This document shows, one piece after another, positions 1 through 7,896 of a stretch of 20,227 nt of DNA (positions within the stretch are counted from its first letter, which is position 1; the number at the start of each line of letters is the position of its first letter). Source of the stretch: an uncultured Clostridia bacterium. GTDB lineage: Bacteria > Bacillota > Clostridia > Peptostreptococcales > Anaerovoracaceae. Made by a program: the position numbers and the translations under genes. The DNA lies in NCBI GenBank assembly GCA_934247125.1, contig CAKQIZ010000031.1:1-20227 (forward strand), given 5' to 3'. The notes below the pieces were generated by a model. The model was not told the DNA's origin. It saw only the letters and a list, made by a program, of their open reading frames with translations, and made no database searches.

Positions 1-112
1 CCGGGCCACTTTTGCTGTTTGATATGTAAATCTGCAAGCTTCCGGTTTCCGGGGCGTCCGCCTGCCGGCTTTTTTCGAGAGGTGCTCGCCTGCCGGAGAG
101 CGGCAGTGCGCT

Positions 113-1825
113 TTACAGTATCCTGTTTCCCCTGAAGTAAACTTCTTTCGCGCAGATGCTGTCCAGATCCTCCGGATCTGTATCTGTGATGCGCTGATCG
201 AGTATCACGAAATCTGCAGATTTGCCTTTTTCCAGGCTTCCGGTCACATCCTCGAAGAACGTCTGGTAGGCTGCGCCGATCGAGTACATCTCGATCATGT
301 CTTCCAGAGTGACAGCCTCGCTGAGAGGATCTTCTGCGAGACCGAGCGGTGAATCCTTGTAGAGCTCGTATTCCGGATGCGCCTTGTTCACCGTTCGCGT
401 CGTTCCTATCTTGAATCCGAGGAACGGACTTGGCGGCAGTATCACAGGGAAATCAGTTCCTGCAGCCATCTTCACACCGGCTTTCTTGAAACTGCCGAGC
501 GGATATTGCGCGCGGGCTCTTTTGTCGCCGATCATATCAGTGATGATATTTTCTGTCATGCTGTAGTAGCAGCCCCATATCGGCTGTACGTTTGCAATGA
601 CGCCGAGCTCTGCCATTCTGACCTTGTCTTCATCGCGGATCGCCATGAAGTGAGCGATGGTGTTGCGCATCTTTTCCACTTCGATACCCTGCGCCTTTGC
701 ATTCTCGATAGCGTCCAGAGTCAATCTGGATGCGCCGTCACCCATGCAGTGCACGTGTACCGGCATTCCCGCGCCGTTGGCTTTCACAAAGATCTCAGTC
801 AGCTCCTCCCCGGTCCACTGCGGATAGCCGCGATAGCCTTCCTCCATGCCGATGCTCCTGAGGTACTCGGCTTCGTACGGTTCATCCATGTAGATCGAGA
901 GTCCGGTACCGTCAACGAAGACTTTGACCGTATCGCGGTGGAAAATGTCGCCGATATCGTCTGTGCCTTTGCGGCTGATGATATCGTCCATCTGAGAAGT
1001 CGGTTTTGTCGGATCCGTCACATAGACTGCTGTAACGCGCATGTTCAGCTCGTCGCGCTCAGCCAGGTTCTTGTAAGCCGTGATCGCGTTTTCGGTCGCA
1101 AGTGCATCCATTATCAGCGTGGTGCCGTAAGCAGTGCCGAAATTTTTCTGGTAGTGCATGATGCCGGCCTCGTATTCCTTGACAGTGTAGTCGCCGTAAG
1201 GCACGCGGTCGAGGACAAGATCGATCGCCGTGTTTTCCTGGAAGATGCCTGTCGGATTCCCCTCGTCGTCACGCCAGATGACTCCGTTTCTGGGAGTCGG
1301 AGTGTCCTTGGTGATACCGGAGTCGCGAAGCACGCGGCTGTTCACCAGGACGTAATGGTGGTCGTAGGAGCGGAGGATCACAGGTATGTCGCTGCACACC
1401 TCGTCGATATCTGCTGCGGTCGGCATCGTCTTAGGATCCTGCATGAAATATCCGGGATCCCAGCCGGTGCCCCTCAGTACTGTGGCACTGCCGTCCTTTG
1501 CAGCATTTTCTTCGATGATCTTTTTGTAGATGTCCATCGCATCTTTCGGCTCGGCGTCGTATGCGAGTCCTATGTTGTACATGTCGAAGCTGAAAAGAAG
1601 CTCGCATGTGCTGGATGCGTGAAGGTGCGCGTCTCCGAGTCCGGGGAGCACGGTCTTTCCTTCGAGATCGATGCATTCGGTGCTGTCGCCTTTTAAGGTC
1701 ATGGCAGTTTCGCAGTCGCCTGTGTAAACCAGCCGGTCGCCTGACACGGCAAACGCTTCACAGATCTGTCCGCAGGGATCCATTGTGAATACCTGCCCGT
1801 TGTAAAAAATTTTGTCTGCTGCCAT
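113..1825 (-). CDS. Amidohydrolase family protein (YtcJ/Amidohydrolase_3 type)
   Basis: Predicted metal-dependent hydrolase of 570 residues, close to the usual 530-570 for YtcJ-like members of the amidohydrolase superfamily. Visible family features are the N-terminal beta-sandwich strand ending in PGLGDAHLHA (metal ligands H67 and H69), the strand KVFVDGTG (K301), HVHCMGDGA (H357 and H359), TIAHF (H392) and AAGTDFPV (D458). The C-terminal segment GSLEKGKSADFVILD is typical of the family. Substrates of this group are mostly unknown (cyclic amides, N-acyl or imide compounds), so no specific reaction is assigned. There is no signal peptide, so it is probably cytoplasmic. The ATG at 1825 is preceded on the minus strand by AGGAG at good spacing. 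It is divergent from the AraC-type regulator at 2220, which may control it. The family call is firm; the substrate is unknown. Confidence 0.9.
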   Translation of the reverse strand: MAADKIFYNGQVFTMDPCGQICEAFAVSGDRLVYTGDCETAMTLKGDSTECIDLEGKTVLPGLGDAHLHASSTCELLFSFDMYNIGLAYDAEPKDAMDIYKKIIEENAAKDGSATVLRGTGWDPGYFMQDPKTMPTAADIDEVCSDIPVILRSYDHHYVLVNSRVLRDSGITKDTPTPRNGVIWRDDEGNPTGIFQENTAIDLVLDRVPYGDYTVKEYEAGIMHYQKNFGTAYGTTLIMDALATENAITAYKNLAERDELNMRVTAVYVTDPTKPTSQMDDIISRKGTDDIGDIFHRDTVKVFVDGTGLSIYMDEPYEAEYLRSIGMEEGYRGYPQWTGEELTEIFVKANGAGMPVHVHCMGDGASRLTLDAIENAKAQGIEVEKMRNTIAHFMAIRDEDKVRMAELGVIANVQPIWGCYYSMTENIITDMIGDKRARAQYPLGSFKKAGVKMAAGTDFPVILPPSPFLGFKIGTTRTVNKAHPEYELYKDSPLGLAEDPLSEAVTLEDMIEMYSIGAAYQTFFEDVTGSLEKGKSADFVILDQRITDTDPEDLDSICAKEVYFRGNRIL

Positions 1826-2219
1826 AATATCTCCTTTCTGAGTTTAGTAGTTTCGTTTGACCGGCGTGCCTCGGGTCGCGATCCCCGGGATATGTCCGGC
1901 AGTCTTACAGCAGGTTGCTGTCTGTGATGTCCGTACAGTCCGCCGGGTGTGTGCACCCTGGGTTTGACGTATCAGTGCGCTGCTGCAGGTCTGATCAGCC
2001 GGTCAGATCTGCGTGCTCCGTGATGAACGCCGGTATTTGCGAAGAGATCTTTTCGTTAGTGAAAGTATATTTCTAATTGTCTGAAAATTCCACTGTTTTT
2101 TTGTCGAGATTCAGGATAAAAAGCGCTAAATTATTAAAAGTTTAAAAAATGGTAATAGCAATATTTATTCGTTTTTGATAAAATTATTCCATAAAAGTGC
2201 GGAAAAAGGTGGTGATTTT
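1826..2219. other. Divergent intergenic region, no gene seen
   Basis: 394 bp separate the divergently read amidohydrolase and AraC genes. The left two thirds is GC-rich, with short inverted repeats such as GGGTG-TGTG-CACCC near 1944-1957. The right third (about 2060-2219) is AT-rich and should hold the promoters. On the minus strand a TATACT hexamer lies near 2065-2070 without a convincing -35 box, which would give a 5' leader of over 200 nt for the amidohydrolase. I see no riboswitch that I recognise and no credible small ORF. Confidence 0.5.
2156..2184 (+). promoter_or_regulatory. Candidate promoter of the AraC-type gene
   Basis: An extended -10 element TGATAAAAT (2176-2184) lies in AT-rich DNA, 17 bp after a weak -35 TAGCAA (2156-2161). 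Transcription would start near 2191, which fits a GTG start at 2220 and excludes the TTG at 2175. The -35 match is poor, so the call is tentative. Confidence 0.3.
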
Positions 2220-4283
2220 GTGAAAGAAACCAGAAATTACAGCAGGTATGAGATAGTGTCAGTATCGATATACGACAATATCGAATATCCGATGCATTAT
2301 CATCCGGATCCGGAGATGATATTCGTGCTCGAAGGCGCAGCGCGGATCCATACCAGTTATTACACGATAGACAGGATGGAAGAAAACGAATTCCTGTTCA
2401 TAAACAGGAGCACGGTCCACAATATAGAGAAGATCAGATCGGAACCGTGCAGGATAATGAGTATACATTTTCATATGGAAGATATCGCGGAACTGTTCAG
2501 TCTGCCGGAACTTACGGCTTTCAGCATTGCCAGCTTCGATGAATACTGTCCGTCAAATATAACCGCGCAGCTGCGCAAATATCTTGTAGACATCGCAAGC
2601 GCATATTTTTCGCTGCCCGCCGCAAAGGAAAGCGAGCTCTCCGACAAGGTCATGGAATGCTATGTTTATATGGTGAATAATTTCCAGTGGTTTTACTACG
2701 AGGATTATATACTGAGGAATTATCCGCAGAGGATGCCGCTGGCGCAGATCACGAGGGCGGAGGAGATCATCAATTATGTCCAGGAGCATTACAGCGACAG
2801 GCTCACACTGGCCGATGTGGCGGATGCATTTTATCTGAACAAGTATTACCTTTCGCATCTGCTCAAGGATTCGCTCGGCATGAACTTCCAGGATATCGTG
2901 AATGCGATCAGGCTCAACATCGCGCTTTTTCCGCTGCTGGATTCGCAGAAATCGATCGACGACATCGCGGAGGAATGCGGGTTCTCGTCGGCGGCGTATT
3001 TCAGGAAAGCGTTCGCGAAACAGGCAAAGGTGCCGCTCAGTCGTTACCGCAAGACTTATGCAAAGCGCACGCTGACGAATCGTCAGCCGGAGATAAAGGA
3101 GTACAGCGAGGAGGAGCAGCAGCGCCTGCTTACGGAATACAAGCGGAAATATTTTCCGGGCGAGTTTTTTGCTACCGGGGTGAAGCGGGTCCCGGTTCGC
3201 GTGGAGCTTAAAACGCCGCCGTACAGGCGGCGCCTGCCGGCAGAATTCAGAGCGGTAAGGCTGACGCCTCAGGCTTTGCTGTCGCTTGATCAGCTGAAGA
3301 ACCTGCTGGGCGAGCGCAGGGTCGAGACAGTTGTTGCTCTCGAGTCGGATTTTGTAAAGATGCGGGCTGCCTGCGGGGCGCGGGATGTTCTCGCGGCAGC
3401 GAGTTTGTCAGAGCCGCAGGCTGTTTTGGAGCCGGGAGACGGTCTTGAGTCCTGGGATCGTTTCGGGGCAGGATATGTTACCGGGTCATGGGATATTTTT
3501 GAGCCGGTGGACGATCTGTGCCGCGGAGCGGGGATCGAGATGAGGCTCCGCAGGATCTGCGGATCCATAGGAGTTGAGGAAGCTGCTGCTGGTGATGGAG
3601 GCAGTGTGACGGATCAGAAGTCGGATCAGGAGTTAGATCAGGAGTCAGGCGTGAAATCGGCTCGGAGAACGGAACGAAACGCGGTTCAGGATGAAAGGCC
3701 GGTGCCGGCGCTGATCCGCAGGCTCAGATGTCAGCGTGGCAGTGGATCAGCGATCGGCGCGTCTGCCGTCGATCTGATCCCCGCAGTCAGCGGGACCGAG
3801 TTTTCGATGTATGGCCGCAAAGGACTGCGCACTCGATGGTATTACCTGTATTTCCTGCTAGATCAGATATACGATGAAGTGATCTTCGAAAATGACAGCT
3901 GTACGATAACGCGGGACGGCAGCGAGCTGGGTATACTGCTTTACAATATACCGGATGCCCCGGACGGCATGGGCGAACCGTCAGAACCCGAAGCAGAGCG
4001 AAAAGAGATTTTCCTTCATCTTGAGGATATCGAGTTCAACTATACGATAATTTCGTATACTTTCGACTTCTTCTCGGAAAGCGAGGAGGATGTGTGGCGT
4101 GCCATCGGCGCGCCGGAAGACATGGACAGTGCAGTCCGGGAGACGATCAGAAGCGGATGTTTCCCGGAGGTGGCGTATGCGCGCTCGACTTCTCAGTATG
4201 ATCTCCTCAGGGAGATCGCGCTTGAGCCGGGCGAGCTGAAACTTCTCAGACTGATCCCGGAACGCGGCAGCGAAGTGAGATAG
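2220..4283 (+). CDS. AraC-family regulator with C-terminal GH39-derived region
   Basis: Transcription regulator of 687 residues. The N-terminal cupin-like sensor spans about residues 20-90 (HYHPDPEMIFVLEGA), and an AraC double helix-turn-helix spans about 183-282 (LTLADVADAFYLNKYYLSHL, then IDDIAEECGFSSAAYFRKAF). About 400 residues follow, whereas ordinary AraC proteins end after the helix-turn-helix. Residues about 528-680 (GRKGLRTRWYYLYFLL, DEVIFENDSCTITRDG, ILLYNIPD, FLHLEDIE, WRAIGAPEDM, LEPGELKLLRLIP) resemble the beta-rich C-terminal part of GH39 xylosidase-like proteins that are fused to AraC domains in clostridia. The segment in between, where a TIM barrel belongs, is short and contains a low-complexity acidic linker (about 450-490), so catalysis is unlikely. 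I chose GTG 2220 because AAAGGTGG lies at good spacing upstream; the in-frame TTG 2175 lacks one. The target may be the divergent amidohydrolase gene (inference). Confidence 0.85.
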   Translation: MKETRNYSRYEIVSVSIYDNIEYPMHYHPDPEMIFVLEGAARIHTSYYTIDRMEENEFLFINRSTVHNIEKIRSEPCRIMSIHFHMEDIAELFSLPELTAFSIASFDEYCPSNITAQLRKYLVDIASAYFSLPAAKESELSDKVMECYVYMVNNFQWFYYEDYILRNYPQRMPLAQITRAEEIINYVQEHYSDRLTLADVADAFYLNKYYLSHLLKDSLGMNFQDIVNAIRLNIALFPLLDSQKSIDDIAEECGFSSAAYFRKAFAKQAKVPLSRYRKTYAKRTLTNRQPEIKEYSEEEQQRLLTEYKRKYFPGEFFATGVKRVPVRVELKTPPYRRRLPAEFRAVRLTPQALLSLDQLKNLLGERRVETVVALESDFVKMRAACGARDVLAAASLSEPQAVLEPGDGLESWDRFGAGYVTGSWDIFEPVDDLCRGAGIEMRLRRICGSIGVEEAAAGDGGSVTDQKSDQELDQESGVKSARRTERNAVQDERPVPALIRRLRCQRGSGSAIGASAVDLIPAVSGTEFSMYGRKGLRTRWYYLYFLLDQIYDEVIFENDSCTITRDGSELGILLYNIPDAPDGMGEPSEPEAERKEIFLHLEDIEFNYTIISYTFDFFSESEEDVWRAIGAPEDMDSAVRETIRSGCFPEVAYARSTSQYDLLREIALEPGELKLLRLIPERGSEVR

Positions 4284-4315
4284 CACATGGCGAGTACAGG
4301 CAGGCCGAGGCATGT

Positions 4316-4361
4316 CTGCCTGCCCTTCATATCCTGTCCTGCCTGCCCTTCATATCCTGCC
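4316..4361. repeat. 23-bp tandem duplication
   Basis: Two adjacent 23-bp copies (4316-4338 and 4339-4361) beginning CTGCCTGCCCTTCATATCCT differ at one base. They lie just after the AraC gene. A 7-bp inverted repeat CAGGCAG/CTGCCTG overlaps the first copy, but there is no T-tract to make it a terminator. Confidence 0.8.
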
Positions 4362-4378
4362 TTGTCTTATGTGGCGAA

Positions 4379-4633
4379 AACCAAAAACCATTTGCCGGAT
4401 AGCGGCTGTTGGTAAAAACTGCTCTTTTCCGGCTCTTTTTCTTATGCCGGATACCAAAAATCAGAAACCGATTTCTGATTTTTGGTATTTTAAACGCATA
4501 AAAAGCCATATCCACGAAGAATTTTACCAAATAACTATAGGTGAGTTTGGATTCTTGGTAATCGCCATTCTGGAAGGGCATGATTTTTCAGGGATTTTGC
4601 TAAAGAAGACAGCAGGAAGATGCGATTTTGGTA
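4379..4633. repeat. Element A: four ~73-bp units with TACCAA/TTGGTA box pairs
   Basis: Within the 630-bp gap 4284-4913, inverted boxes occur at 4379 (AACCAA), 4409 (TTGGTA), 4452 (TACCAA), 4482 (TTGGTA), 4525 (TACCAA), 4555 (TTGGTA), 4598 (TGCTAA, degenerate) and 4628 (TTGGTA). The intervals are 30, 43, 30, 43, 30, 43 and 30 bp, an exact 73-bp period. Each unit is a 36-bp segment bounded by the inverted pair, followed by 37 bp. The 36-bp interiors differ from each other, so this is not a CRISPR array or a simple tandem repeat. The same element occurs in inverted orientation at 8811-9066. No expected fifth box is found on either side. The rest of the gap (4638-4824) holds only short GC-rich hairpins, such as GCAGGC-GCA-GCCTGC at 4684-4698. 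Function is unknown; an array of sites for an oligomeric DNA-binding protein is my inference. Confidence 0.8.
4451..4488. repeat. Perfect 17-bp inverted repeat (second unit of element A)
   Basis: Arms 4451-4467 (ATACCAAAAATCAGAAA) and 4472-4488 are exact reverse complements around a CCGA loop. It is the second 36-bp unit of element A. The sequence after it (TTAAACGC) has no T-tract, so a terminator role is not obvious. Confidence 0.9.
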
Positions 4634-4824
4634 ATCGAGGATCCATATGCTGCAGTGATATAAGAGATAATCGATACAGCAGGGCAGGCGCAGCCTGCGA
4701 CCCACATACGCGCGTCAGCGCGCAGTCGACCGGCAGCATGAAAATCTCCGCACGACTCAGCATAGTCTATGAGAGTGATGCGAGCGGCGACCTGCAAAAC
4801 TTTACATAATACACCGAATACTTT

Positions 4825-4855
4825 TTGGCAATAAAATGAGAAAATGTGATATAAT
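4825..4855 (+). promoter_or_regulatory. Promoter of the cytidylate kinase-like gene
   Basis: TTGGCA (4825-4830) and a consensus TATAAT (4850-4855) are separated by 19 bp. The -10 is extended by TGA directly upstream, which can compensate for the long spacer. Transcription would start near 4862, giving a leader of about 50 nt before the ATG at 4914. Confidence 0.65.
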
Positions 4856-4913
4856 TAAAACAACTGTATTTGCAGTATAGATAAACGAGTGTTGGCCTAA
4901 GGAGGGATCCGTT

Positions 4914-5534
4914 ATGAATGATAAAAAGAAGATAATAACTATAAGCCGTGAATTCGGAAGCGGCGGCAGACTGATAGGCAAACGTCTTGCGGAGAAGCTG
5001 GATGTTCCGTATTATGACAAGGAGCTGCTGGACAGGATTGCTGAGGAATCGGGATTCTGCAAGGAGATGATGGAGGATGCGGAGAAGAAGGCGAAGAACA
5101 GTTTTCTTTACAGCCTGGCATCAGCGATGGGAACTGCGGAGGCGGGACCTGAGAGTCTTTCGCTCAACGAGAGGTTTTTCCTGGCTCAGTTCGATACGAT
5201 AAGGAGGATCGCTGACGAGGGTTCGTGCGTCATCGTTGGACGTTGTGCAGACTATATCCTGCGCGGGATCCCTGAGGCGACGAATGTGTTCATCTATGCC
5301 GAGGAGCAGGATAAGATCAAGAGGGCTGTCGAAGAGTACGGCGTGCCGCAGGATATGGTGAAGAAGATGATGAAGGACACTGACAAGGCGAGAGCTAACT
5401 ATTACTCGTATCACACGGGTCAGAAGTGGGGAGAGTCTGTCAACTATCATCTTTCGATAGACAGCGGATATCTTGAGATCGAGGACATCGTAGACCTCAT
5501 CATAAAATATACGGACGTCAAGCTTTACAGGTGA
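4914..5534 (+). CDS. Cytidylate kinase-like family protein
   Basis: A 206-residue P-loop NTPase of the cytidylate kinase-like family. The start ITISREFGSGGRLIGKRLA gives the phosphate-binding loop (about residues 10-20). Next come YYDKELL, a long helical region with NERFFLAQFDTIRRIA, then CVIVGRCADYIL (about 102-113) and the RAVEEYGV / DTDKARANYYSYHTGQKWG segment, which holds the lid-type arginines. This group is widespread in Clostridia and distinct from the canonical cmk product, so phosphorylation of CMP cannot be assumed. ATG 4914 is preceded by a near-perfect AAGGAGG (4899-4905) at 8 nt. It appears to be a single-gene unit with its own promoter and a hairpin downstream. It is soluble and cytoplasmic by sequence. 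Confidence 0.85.
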   Translation: MNDKKKIITISREFGSGGRLIGKRLAEKLDVPYYDKELLDRIAEESGFCKEMMEDAEKKAKNSFLYSLASAMGTAEAGPESLSLNERFFLAQFDTIRRIADEGSCVIVGRCADYILRGIPEATNVFIYAEEQDKIKRAVEEYGVPQDMVKKMMKDTDKARANYYSYHTGQKWGESVNYHLSIDSGYLEIEDIVDLIIKYTDVKLYR

Positions 5535-5535
5535 T

Positions 5536-5566
5536 CCGGCGGCAGACCGCCGGCGATCGGGTTTTT
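5536..5566 (+). terminator. Possible terminator after the cytidylate kinase-like gene
   Basis: CCGGCGG (5536-5542) and CCGCCGG (5547-5553) form a 7-bp GC stem with a 4-nt loop directly after the stop codon. A run of five T follows only at 5562-5566, eight bases past the stem, so the terminator is imperfect. Confidence 0.4.
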
Positions 5567-5599
5567 GTCCGGATGCGCCTGCCGTGACCGGGCTTTGAC

Positions 5600-5628
5600 T
5601 TGATGCGCCTGCCGCATCAGCATATAAA
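5600..5628 (+). promoter_or_regulatory. Promoter of metG with an inverted repeat in the spacer
   Basis: TTGATG (5600-5605) and TATAAA (5623-5628) are separated by exactly 17 bp. The inverted repeat TGATGCG-CCTGC-CGCATCA (5601-5619) overlaps the -35 box and fills most of the spacer, a position suited to an operator. The left arm is part of a GATGCGCCTGCCG sequence that also occurs around 5572. No T-box elements are seen in the short leader. Confidence 0.55.
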
Positions 5629-5677
5629 ATTTGCCGTGTCTCATTCGACGCGGAGATGAAAGGAATGATCAGTTAAA

Positions 5678-7612
5678 ATGACAAAAAACAAAGGAACTTA
5701 TTACATTACCACGCCTATCTACTATCCGAGCTCGAATCTTCACATCGGGCACACTTACTGCACTGTCATGGCGGATGCGATGGCGAGATTCAAGAGACTT
5801 TCGGGATACGATGTGCGTTTCCTGACGGGAACTGACGAGCACGGTCAGAAGATCCAGACGATCGCTGAGGAAAAGGGCATGAAGCCGCAGGAATACGTGG
5901 ATCAGGTCGTTGCGGGCATAAAGGATCTGTGGAAGACGATGGAGATCTCATACGATGATTTCATCAGGACTACTGAGCCGAGGCACGTTAAGAGAGTCCA
6001 GGCGCTGTTCATGAAGCTTTATGAGAACGGCGACATCTACAAGGGCGAGTATGAGGGCCTTTACTGCACTCCGTGCGAATCGTTCTGGACGGAGAGCCAG
6101 CTGGTGGACGGCAAGTGTCCGGACTGCGGCAGACCGGTGCAGAAAGCCAAGGAAGAAGCGTATTTCTTCAGGCTTTCGAAGTATCAGGACAAGCTGCTGG
6201 AACTGTTTGAGACGAATCCGGATTTCCTTAAGCCGGATTCCAGAAGAAATGAAATGATCGCGTTCGTGAAGCAGGGGCTCGAGGATCTCTGCATTTCCAG
6301 ATCGACATTTGACTGGGGCATACCGGTGCCTATCAATGACAAGCACGTTATGTACGTGTGGCTGGATGCGCTTTCGAACTATATCACGGCGCTGGGCTGG
6401 CCGGACGAGCCGGAACTTTACGAGAAGTACTGGCCGGTGAACGTTCATCTGGTGGGCAAGGAGATCGTGAGATTCCACACTGTCATCTGGCCTGCTATGC
6501 TGATGAGTGCGGGTCTTCCGCTGCCTAAGCAGGTGCTCGGTCACGGATGGCTGCTGCTGGAGGGCGGCAAGATGTCAAAGTCCAAGGGCAACGTGGTCGA
6601 TCCGGTGAAGCTGATCGACAGATACGGCATCGACGCGCTGAAATATTTCCTGCTGAGGGAGTACACGTTCGGTCAGGACGGCGTGTTCACTAACGAGGTG
6701 ATGCTCAAGAGGATGAATTACGATCTCGCTAACGACCTGGGAAATCTGGTGTCGCGAACGGTTTCGATGATAGAGAAATACAACGGCGGCATAGTTCCGG
6801 AGCTTACTGATGCAAAGGATGCAGTCGACGATGATCTCAGGGCTGTCGCTGTCGGCGCGGCTGACAAGGTCGAGGCAAACATGGACAAATTCGCGTTCAA
6901 CATGGCTCTCGAGGAGATCTGGGTAGTCGTTAGACGTGCAAATAAATATATAGACGAAACGATGCCGTGGGTCCTCGCAAAGGATGAAGCCCAGAAGCCT
7001 AGACTTGACAATGTGCTTCACAACCTGGCAGAGGCGATCAGGATCATATCGGTGCTGATCCATCCGTTCATGCACACGACTTCGGATGCTATCAGAAAGC
7101 AGCTGGGTCTGTGGTACGCTGATGTCGCATGGGAAGATGCGTACGAGTTTGAGATGATGAACGGTGAGCAGGTGAAGAAAGGCGATCCGATCTTCCCTCG
7201 TCTCGATATCGAAAAGGAGCTGGCTGAGCTGGAGGCTATGAACGGCAGCAATGAGCCGGAAAACATCCCGCTTGAGCTGAAGCCTGAGATCGAATACGAT
7301 GATTTCGACAAGATCGATTTCAGAGTCGGCACTATCCTTTCGGCTGAGAAGCATCCGAAGGCTGACAAGCTGCTGGTGTTCCAGGTGCAGATGGGTACGG
7401 AAAAGCGCCAGATAATATCAGGTGTTGCGAATTACTTCAAGCCTGAGGAGTGCGTCGGCAGGAAGGTCGTAGTCGTTGCCAACCTCAAGCCTAGAAAGCT
7501 CAGAGGTCTTGAGTCGAAGGGCATGATAATGTTTGCGGACAATATCGTTGACGGCAAGGAGCGAGTTGAGTTCGTGTCGACGATCGCAGACGATGGAAAT
7601 CCGGTGACTTAG
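5678..7612 (+). CDS. metG: Methionine--tRNA ligase
   Basis: Charges tRNA-Met with methionine using ATP, in the cytoplasm. It is 644 residues, the normal length for the form with a C-terminal tRNA-binding domain. The class I signature is LHIGHTY (HIGH at 22-25). A single four-cysteine zinc knuckle is visible (C130, C133, C147, C150 in CTPC and CPDC). [12 protein letters not shown] carries KMSKS at 298-302, followed by a helical anticodon-binding domain (about 345-500). Residues about 540-644 ([23 protein letters not shown]) form the EMAPII/Trbp111-like tRNA-binding domain used for dimerisation. The ATG at 5678 has AAAGGA upstream at a slightly long spacing of about 13 nt. It is followed by tatD, a common order in Firmicutes. 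Nothing essential is missing. Confidence 0.98.
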   Translation: MTKNKGTYYITTPIYYPSSNLHIGHTYCTVMADAMARFKRLSGYDVRFLTGTDEHGQKIQTIAEEKGMKPQEYVDQVVAGIKDLWKTMEISYDDFIRTTEPRHVKRVQALFMKLYENGDIYKGEYEGLYCTPCESFWTESQLVDGKCPDCGRPVQKAKEEAYFFRLSKYQDKLLELFETNPDFLKPDSRRNEMIAFVKQGLEDLCISRSTFDWGIPVPINDKHVMYVWLDALSNYITALGWPDEPELYEKYWPVNVHLVGKEIVRFHTVIWPAMLMSAGLPLPKQVLGHGWLLLEGGKMSKSKGNVVDPVKLIDRYGIDALKYFLLREYTFGQDGVFTNEVMLKRMNYDLANDLGNLVSRTVSMIEKYNGGIVPELTDAKDAVDDDLRAVAVGAADKVEANMDKFAFNMALEEIWVVVRRANKYIDETMPWVLAKDEAQKPRLDNVLHNLAEAIRIISVLIHPFMHTTSDAIRKQLGLWYADVAWEDAYEFEMMNGEQVKKGDPIFPRLDIEKELAELEAMNGSNEPENIPLELKPEIEYDDFDKIDFRVGTILSAEKHPKADKLLVFQVQMGTEKRQIISGVANYFKPEECVGRKVVVVANLKPRKLRGLESKGMIMFADNIVDGKERVEFVSTIADDGNPVT

Positions 7613-7635
7613 TGGTTTAGTTGATGATATGAGGG

Positions 7636-7670
7636 AGGCACAGCGGGGCGCTGTGCCTTCTGTGGTTTTA
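7636..7670 (+). terminator. Hairpin terminator after metG
   Basis: A perfect 10-bp stem AGGCACAGCG (7636-7645) / CGCTGTGCCT (7649-7658) with a GGG loop lies 23 bp after the metG stop. It is followed by TCTGTGGTTTTAG, a weak T-tract. It may act as a leaky terminator between metG and tatD. Confidence 0.5.
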
Positions 7671-7697
7671 GCGAAGCCGCCGCATGGGCGGCTTCGC
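7671..7697. repeat. Second perfect hairpin downstream of metG
   Basis: GCGAAGCCGCC (7671-7681) and GGCGGCTTCGC (7687-7697) are perfect 11-bp complements around GCATG. It follows the metG hairpin directly but has no T-tract, so it may instead stabilise the transcript's 3' end. Confidence 0.7.
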
Positions 7698-7705
7698 AGC
7701 CCGGC

Positions 7706-7852
7706 AACCCGATGCCGGAACCCCCAGACCCGGTGTCAGGACCTCACAACCCGGTGCAGGAAACCTCGGAACCGGTGTCGGAATCCCCGCAACCCGATGC
7801 CGGAATCCCGGAACCCGGTGCCGGAAATCCCGGAACCCCCGGAACCCGGCGA
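7706..7852. repeat. 21-bp GC-rich minisatellite between metG and tatD
   Basis: About 6.5 imperfect units with consensus AACCCGGTGCCGGAAACCCCG start at 7706, 7727, 7748, 7769, 7791, 7812 and 7834, with a truncated unit at 7843. The period is 21-22 bp. Each unit contains a small palindromic core of the CCGGTGCCGG type. Because 21 is a multiple of three, all frames look like 7-residue proline-rich repeats, but no start with a ribosome binding site supports translation. Confidence 0.85.
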
Positions 7853-7896
7853 TTTTGCGATTTACATACCAATAATAAACGAAAAGAGGCAAAAAT

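Noticed and set aside
1..112. Terminator for the amidohydrolase.
   Set aside because: Short hairpins such as CTGCCG-GAGAG-CGGCAG exist, but no T-tract follows them on the minus strand; the T6 at about 71-76 would serve only a plus-strand gene outside the window.
377..1696. 439-codon plus-strand open frame opposite the amidohydrolase.
   Set aside because: Antisense shadow of a gene with clear catalytic motifs; the translation has no recognisable domain.
2102..2108. Possible Spo0A box (TGTCGAG) upstream of the AraC gene.
   Set aside because: A single heptamer with one mismatch is expected by chance, and no paired box or promoter geometry supports it.
4379..4633. CRISPR array (36-bp units with 37-bp intervals).
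   Set aside because: The 36-bp units share only their terminal 6-bp boxes; CRISPR repeats are nearly identical. The intervals are also partly conserved in the second copy, unlike spacers, and no cas genes are present.
4312..4809. 165-codon open frame across element A, whose translation partly resembles a frame on the minus strand of element B (YQ..IG..FLV, DFGNR).
   Set aside because: The resemblance follows from DNA homology of the two elements. The 1-bp indel between copies shifts the frame, the 73-bp period is not a multiple of three, and there is no ribosome binding site.
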